Shown here piece by piece: positions 59,763 to 64,000 of a DNA stretch of 64,000 nt. This DNA is from Deltaproteobacteria bacterium (GTDB lineage: Bacteria; Desulfobacterota; DSM-4660; Desulfatiglandales; Desulfatiglandaceae). The position numbers were made by a program, and so were the translations under genes. Location of the stretch: contig JAFDIV010000015.1 of the NCBI GenBank assembly GCA_019307815.1, positions 26,611-90,610 of the forward strand. The letters run 5' to 3'. The number at the start of each line of letters is the position of its first letter. The first letter of the stretch is position 1. The notes under the pieces were generated by a model that was given only the letters and a program-made list of their open reading frames with translations, made no database searches and was not told the origin of the DNA.

Positions 59763-61340
59763 ATGGATACCCCTCTATTATCTTTTCGGATCCTGGCCAT
59801 AGGCCCTTTTGGGAGCAAGGCAGCTTCTGACCTAGCCAAACCCATACATTGGTTCACAAATGAATCACTGGATGAGATCCTTGATCAGTTACAGGTCTCT
59901 GTTGCTGTGAGTGTGCCGAGGTCTTTATGCGAGGACGGCTCGGTAGAGCTTAGATTCCGCTCATTTAGGGATTTTAGGCCAGAGAGAATTCTTACTACCA
60001 GTCCCTTTTTGAAAAACATCTTGGATGCAAGGGAATATGTAAAAAGGGCAGTAGCTGATGGGGTGGCCCGGGAGAGGATCGTTACCAAGCTAAACCAATG
60101 GCCAGGGCTACCGGAGCTGGATCTTTCTGTGACTCCTAAAAAGCCTGCCCAAAAGAAGGCACCTGCCTCCAGTGCTGTTGAAGAACTTTTAAAGATGGTA
60201 GCCATTCCCGACGAAAAAAAGAAAGGGGGAGGGGAACAGAAGGAGCTGCTTGACTCTATTGATGGTTTGCTAGGGGAGGTTTTGGGCATTCTTTTTGCCA
60301 GCCCTGAACTGAGGGAGCTGGAGGCTGCTTGGTCAGGGGTCAAGATATTACACGAGTCCGCCAGGAATGTGGACCATGCGCAACTGGGGTTTGTGGATCT
60401 GGCTGAGAGGCCTTTGGAAGAAATATTGGACGGTCTTTTGTCCTCCTTGCCCCTGGATCTTCCAACCCTGATTATCTTGGATAGAGGTTTTGACTATTCA
60501 CCAAGGAGTTTTCAACTCTTGGAAGGGGTGGCCCAATTATGTGAGAACTTATTGGTTCCGGCAGTGGTGGAAATATCTCCTGAATTCTTGCAGTTGAAAA
60601 GATGGGAGGATCTTGATAAGAGGCCCTATATTCCTCATTATCTGGAAGACCAAGCCTATGCCAAATGGCAGGGTCTAAGAAAAAAATCTTCTTCTCAGTG
60701 GGTATGCGCTATCTGTAATGGTATCCTGGCCCGCTATCCTTATGGTTCGGAGAATCCATCAGGCACTGTGCCCTTTGCGGAAGATGACCCCTTATGGGTG
60801 AGTCCTGTGTGGGTTATTGCAGCCCTTGCCACGAAAAGCATGAAGCAATGGGGCTGGCCTTCGAGGATAGCAGACTGGAAGAACTGTAGGCTGGAGGATT
60901 TACCAGTTCGCCAAGTGAGTCCAAAAGCGGCTTTTCCCACTGAAACCGCCTTTTCCGAAGACCGAATCCTTCAGTTTGCCAAGGCGGGAATCGTGTCTGT
61001 GGGCAGTACTGTCAATCGGGATGTGGCATTCATCCCCTTTGACACAACCATAGGCGGAACAACCTTAGGGTATCAATTACTTCTGGCCATGTCTGCCCAA
61101 TTCCTCATGTGGTGCAAGGATCATTTTGCTGAAGATTTGGAGCCTAGTGAAATAGAACAGGGAATCAGGGATATCCTGATCCTTTTGTGGGAAAAAAGGG
61201 GATATGATATGAAGGACAGGATCCAGGTCACCGTGGCTCGATCTGAAAAAGACGGCCCGGCCAGGGTGGCGCTGGTCATGGAGCCGCCATCCCAAGTGTT
61301 ATCCAAGGCGGATAGGATTTCGTTGGAGATTTTGTGGTAA
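59763..61340 (+). CDS. Compact TssB-TssC fusion (type VI-like contractile sheath protein)
   Basis: 525 residues in which two sheath subunits appear joined. Residues 1-115 follow TssB/VipA: LLSFRILAIGPFGSK (the PFRILVLGDF strand), KPIHWFTNESLDEILDQL, RSFRDFRPERILTTSPFLKN and LDAREYVKRAV. A Lys/Ala-rich linker (about 125-170) follows. The rest follows TssC/VipB: ELEAAWSGVKILHESARNVD, TLIILDRGFDYSPRSFQL, ISPEFLQLKRWEDLDKRP, YAKWQGLRKKSSSQWVCA, RYPYGSENPSG, RLEDLPVRQV, FPTETAFSEDR and GTTLGYQLLLAMSAQFLMW. TssB plus TssC normally total well over 600 residues as separate proteins. This shortened chain may form a minimal sheath or a non-contractile ring. Assignment is by motif order. Confidence 0.8.
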   Translation: MDTPLLSFRILAIGPFGSKAASDLAKPIHWFTNESLDEILDQLQVSVAVSVPRSLCEDGSVELRFRSFRDFRPERILTTSPFLKNILDAREYVKRAVADGVARERIVTKLNQWPGLPELDLSVTPKKPAQKKAPASSAVEELLKMVAIPDEKKKGGGEQKELLDSIDGLLGEVLGILFASPELRELEAAWSGVKILHESARNVDHAQLGFVDLAERPLEEILDGLLSSLPLDLPTLIILDRGFDYSPRSFQLLEGVAQLCENLLVPAVVEISPEFLQLKRWEDLDKRPYIPHYLEDQAYAKWQGLRKKSSSQWVCAICNGILARYPYGSENPSGTVPFAEDDPLWVSPVWVIAALATKSMKQWGWPSRIADWKNCRLEDLPVRQVSPKAAFPTETAFSEDRILQFAKAGIVSVGSTVNRDVAFIPFDTTIGGTTLGYQLLLAMSAQFLMWCKDHFAEDLEPSEIEQGIRDILILLWEKRGYDMKDRIQVTVARSEKDGPARVALVMEPPSQVLSKADRISLEILW

Positions 61341-61371
61341 GTTTAGGGAATACTGTTGAAAGAGGAAACGT

Positions 61372-63294
61372 GTGGACGCTGTTGAATTTGGAAAATATCT
61401 CCTTTTAGAACAGGTAGGTGTGGGAAGGATAGGTCAGGTCTGGAAGGCCAGGGTCATGGGCGTAAAGGGCCTGGAGAAATTCCTTGCCATTAAACGATTG
61501 CTCCCTCACCTTACCCCAGAGAAAGGAGTGGTGGAACTTTTTATGGAGGTGGGGGTTCTGCTTGTACAGCTACAGCATGAAAATATTGTGCGAACCTATG
61601 ACTTTGGGTCTGTGGAAGGGACACCATACCTGGCCATGGAATTTGTTTTGGGCAAGGATCTTGCCCAGCTTATGAGGGGATTGCGGGAGCGAGGACAGGC
61701 CCTTGGCATGGAAGAGGCCTTATACATCATGATCGAACTGTGTAAGGCCCTTGATTTTGCCCATAAATTTACCAGCAGTGAGAGGCTTGGCCGTCCCCTT
61801 GTACATGCGGGGATTCGACCTCAAAACGTGCTCATAACCCAGGATGGAAGAATTAAACTCAGCGATTTTTGTGTTTCACGGGTGCTGTTTGAGGGGCTAG
61901 AAGACAAAGAACGGGTTCTTGAAAAGACACTCCCCTATGTAGCCCCTGAATTGGCAAGGGGAGAGCTCATAGACCAGCGTACGGACATCTTTTGTGCAGG
62001 TGTTGTCCTTTTGGAATTGGTTACAGGAAAATCTTGGATAGAGGGGAGCCCAACAGAGGTATTGGCCAGAATAAGGAGCGAGGATCTGGACACCACCAAG
62101 AGCATTCCAGAGGACTTGGCCCCTTCTCTTCAGGAAATTCTTTATCGCGCCCTTGCAAGCGCCCCGAGCGATAGATATGCATCTGCACAAGAAATGCTTT
62201 CAGATCTCAAGGCATATGGTCAGGAAATTGGGGCACAGAGCGAAGAAGTATCGCTTGCAAGGTATCTGGACAGCCTCTTTGGGGAGGAGCTGACAAGGGC
62301 CAAGGCCTTGGCTCAGGGGACCGAGTGGCAGGAGGAGACGGTGAGCTTTGACTCTGAGATGCAGCCCTCGGTCGAAGAGCCCGAGACCGGAACAGAGGGC
62401 GGAGGCCCAAAGAAGAAGCTCCTTCTTTTTATTGCAAGCGGAGTGGCGGTAATACTTGTGATTCTTTTGCTTGTATTTTGGCCCGGTTCAAAAAAGGTGG
62501 AAAAGGCCTCCCCCACCGCCCCTGAATACGCCCAGGGAGTTTCGCAAGAAGGCTTGGAAAAGACTGGTCAAGCGCCTACAGGACAAGTAGGTGTTGAAAC
62601 GACCTCTGTGGCAGAGCAGGAGACCGCATCACCTGGCCAGGTTGAAGGCCAAAAAGTAGCCCCACAAGAACAGGTTGCGCCTACCCAAGAAAGTCAAACC
62701 TCTCCTGAGTTTGAGCGAATGAAAGGGCGAATTGATGAAGGCCTACATGCCTTAGCCGAAGAGAGATATGCCGATGCTATCAACATCTTTGAAGCTATCC
62801 TTAAGGAGGCCCCCAGCCTCAACCAAGACCTGGCGGCTCCCTATGCAAAGGCCCTGGAAGGTGAGGGCCTGAGGCTGGAGGAAAAACAGCCAAGGCGGGC
62901 AAAGAAATTGTTGGTAAGGGCTGTGCAGCTCAATCCCGAAAGCGTGGAGGCGAATTTTCATCTGGGGCTGCTGTATGTTGAAAGCAAGAATTATACAAAG
63001 GCCATTGAGCGATACCAAAGGGTCACGGCGCTGGATCCCCAGTATGCGGATGCCTATTTTAATCTTGGCTATGTATATGCGATCACCAAGAAATATGATA
63101 AGGCTGAGCAAATGTATGAGAGGGTGGTTGCCTTAGCGCCTCCTTATTTGGATGAGGCCCTTTTCAACCTTGCCATGATTCAGAGAAGATTGGGGAAAAA
63201 GGATTCCTGTATTGAGAATCTAAAGCGGGCTGTGATTGTAAACCCTGATAACAAGCTGGCAAAAAGGTATCTCAAGAGACTTGCAGGTGAATAG
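61372..63294 (+). CDS. Ser/Thr pseudokinase with transmembrane helix and periplasmic TPR domain
   Basis: 640 residues. Residues 1-285 have the Ser/Thr kinase fold: glycine loop GVGRIGQVWKA, AIK lysine (K41), helix-C Glu59, SDFC (Asp165, DFG changed to DFC) and APELARGE. The catalytic loop, normally HRDxKPxN, reads HAGIRPQN (145-152), so the catalytic Asp is Gly147 and the Lys is Arg149; phosphotransfer is unlikely. A membrane helix (about 350-370, LLLFIASGVAVILVILLLVF) follows, then a Gln/Thr/Pro-rich linker and three to four TPR motifs at the C-terminus (EANFHLGLLYVESKNYTKAI, ADAYFNLGYVYAITKKYDKA). GTG start with AGAGGAA. Resembles T6SS PpkA-type kinases in context only. Confidence 0.85.
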   Translation: MDAVEFGKYLLLEQVGVGRIGQVWKARVMGVKGLEKFLAIKRLLPHLTPEKGVVELFMEVGVLLVQLQHENIVRTYDFGSVEGTPYLAMEFVLGKDLAQLMRGLRERGQALGMEEALYIMIELCKALDFAHKFTSSERLGRPLVHAGIRPQNVLITQDGRIKLSDFCVSRVLFEGLEDKERVLEKTLPYVAPELARGELIDQRTDIFCAGVVLLELVTGKSWIEGSPTEVLARIRSEDLDTTKSIPEDLAPSLQEILYRALASAPSDRYASAQEMLSDLKAYGQEIGAQSEEVSLARYLDSLFGEELTRAKALAQGTEWQEETVSFDSEMQPSVEEPETGTEGGGPKKKLLLFIASGVAVILVILLLVFWPGSKKVEKASPTAPEYAQGVSQEGLEKTGQAPTGQVGVETTSVAEQETASPGQVEGQKVAPQEQVAPTQESQTSPEFERMKGRIDEGLHALAEERYADAINIFEAILKEAPSLNQDLAAPYAKALEGEGLRLEEKQPRRAKKLLVRAVQLNPESVEANFHLGLLYVESKNYTKAIERYQRVTALDPQYADAYFNLGYVYAITKKYDKAEQMYERVVALAPPYLDEALFNLAMIQRRLGKKDSCIENLKRAVIVNPDNKLAKRYLKRLAGE

Positions 63295-63305
63295 GGAGTG
63301 AAAAA

Positions 63306-63809
63306 ATGTCGAAGGTCAAATGGTGTACTTACCTATTAGGGTTAGTGGTAGGTATATGTGTTGTGGTTCTTTTGGGGTGTGTCACACCTTGGCAGAAGCA
63401 AAAGGCTCAACCTGTTGTGGAGCAGCCTGCGCCTGCCCCAGCCCCTCAGCCTGCACCAGCTCCTCCGCCTCCTCCCAAAGAGGTGGAAAAACCTCAACCC
63501 CAACCTGAGAAGAAGGTAGAGCCACCTCCGCTTCCTCCTAAACCTCCCTATTTGGAACATGTGGTCAGGTGGAGTGGGGAGACGCTTTCTCTTATTGCAA
63601 AGTGGTACACTGGCAAATTCAATAACTGGGGGGCATTGGCCGAGGCCAATCCTGAGATCAATCCCAGACGGATGCGCAAGGGTAATATCATACGTATTCC
63701 ATGGGAGCTCCTTACAACCGAGAAACCCATGCCCAAGTCCTTTGTGGATCGCTTTGCTCCAAAGAAACGCCTTGAAGAGGAGCCAGTGCTCTTTGGCCCC
63801 AAGAAGTAA
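63306..63809 (+). CDS. LysM-domain lipoprotein with proline-rich spacer
   Basis: 167 residues. Lipobox VLLGC (Cys about residue 25), then 50 residues of Pro/Ala/Lys-rich spacer (PAPAPAPQPAPAPPPPPKEV) that could reach the cell wall, then a LysM-like domain (YLEHVVRWSGETLSLIAKWY, WGALAEANPEINPRRMRKGN, IIRIPWELL) expected to bind peptidoglycan. Its C-terminus is a basic tail. Last gene of the operon, 11 bases after the pseudokinase stop. It may anchor the apparatus to murein. Confidence 0.87.
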   Translation: MSKVKWCTYLLGLVVGICVVVLLGCVTPWQKQKAQPVVEQPAPAPAPQPAPAPPPPPKEVEKPQPQPEKKVEPPPLPPKPPYLEHVVRWSGETLSLIAKWYTGKFNNWGALAEANPEINPRRMRKGNIIRIPWELLTTEKPMPKSFVDRFAPKKRLEEEPVLFGPKK

Positions 63810-63854
63810 TCGATTGCCTAGTTGTTCCCAGGGTAGGTAAATTTCTCACTTCAC

Positions 63855-63890
63855 AACCCGATCCACGGGAGAGTGGATCGGGTTTCTTAT
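63855..63890 (+). terminator. Rho-independent-type terminator hairpin
   Basis: AACCCGATCCAC (63855-63866) and GTGGATCGGGTT (63873-63884) pair perfectly over 12 bases around loop GGGAGA. The following TCTTAT is only partly U-rich, apparently because an intron now begins right there. It closes the FHA/sheath operon. Confidence 0.75.
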
Positions 63891-64000
63891 GTGTGCCCGG
63901 CATGGGCAACGGCTTGGGGGTTGAAGTCCCCTGCAGGTCCTGATGGCGGAAACTGCTAGCCGAGGGCAAGGGCGTCCACCGCGAGGTGGGGTCTGAAGGA
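63891..64000 (+). mobile_element. 5' end of a group IIC intron (cut by window edge)
   Basis: The sequence begins GTGTGCCCGGCATGGGC, nearly identical to the 5' end of the well-studied Oceanobacillus iheyensis group IIC intron (GTGTGCCCGGCATGGGT). Further domain I landmarks follow in order: GTTGAAGTCCCC, AACTGCTAGCCGAGGGCAAG, GGCGTCCACCGCGAGGTGG and GTCTGAAGGA. Group IIC introns insert directly after terminator hairpins; here the hairpin stem ends six bases before. The rest, including any reverse transcriptase, lies beyond the window. Confidence 0.88.

Noticed and set aside
63712..63969. 85-residue minus-strand open frame over the intron start
   Set aside because: It crosses the terminator and intron on the opposite strand; the RNA structure explains the sequence.

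Overview
This window looks like chromosomal sequence from an anaerobic, Gram-negative, sulfate-reducer-type bacterium of the Desulfobacterota (former Deltaproteobacteria). The pointers are a large HdrA-type electron-transfer flavoprotein that uses selenocysteine, a tungsten-type aldehyde:ferredoxin oxidoreductase with ubiquitin-like and E1-like cofactor genes, several outer-membrane lipoproteins with classic lipoboxes, and a MurE carrying the DNPR motif of meso-diaminopimelate-type murein. The assignment is inferred from gene content; no rRNA or tRNA gene was found.

Layout. 1-4.4 kb: 3'-truncated selenoprotein hdrA, a decayed FMN-binding pseudogene and a GAF/HD-GYP gene. 4.8-13.5 kb, plus strand: cvpA, mazG, mtgA, a sensor kinase with an eroded ATPase domain, plsC, an exported protein of unknown function and priA. 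13.5-18.2 kb: an exported Memo-family protein, a TlpA-like lipoprotein, an amidohydrolase, a nitroreductase and a eukaryote-type fused HisHF. 18.3-24.3 kb: an AOR cassette with a fused TRAP permease, two ubiquitin-like proteins and an E1-like enzyme. 24.3-35.7 kb, minus strand: an envelope and stress block (LolB-like lipoprotein, TPR lipoprotein, RpoH-type sigma factor, TyrS, RodZ-like protein, two parvulin PPIases, Mfd). 35.9-39.6 kb: small accessory genes and a CdaA-YbbR fusion. 39.6-58.7 kb: a nearly textbook dcw cluster (mraZ rsmH ftsL ftsI murE murF mraY murD ftsW murG murC murB ftsQ ftsA ftsZ) followed by a radical SAM gene. A 10-bp-periodic MraZ-type operator lies in front of mraZ. 58.7-63.9 kb: a four-gene operon (double FHA protein, compact TssB-TssC fusion, TPR pseudokinase with a membrane segment, LysM lipoprotein) that ends at a hairpin. 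63.89 kb to the end: the first 110 bases of a group IIC intron, inserted six bases after that hairpin.

How the parts work together. Much of the window builds the envelope: precursor synthesis and septation (dcw), polymerisation (mtgA, ftsI, ftsW), periplasmic folding (PPIases) and shape (RodZ-like). The metabolic genes suit a strict anaerobe that handles low-potential electrons (HdrA, AOR). The least familiar part is the last operon. It pairs a shortened, fused contractile-sheath protein with phospho-signalling parts that look catalytically dead, plus a peptidoglycan-binding lipoprotein. It is the best candidate here for an undescribed system, possibly a divergent type VI-like apparatus whose other parts lie beyond the window.
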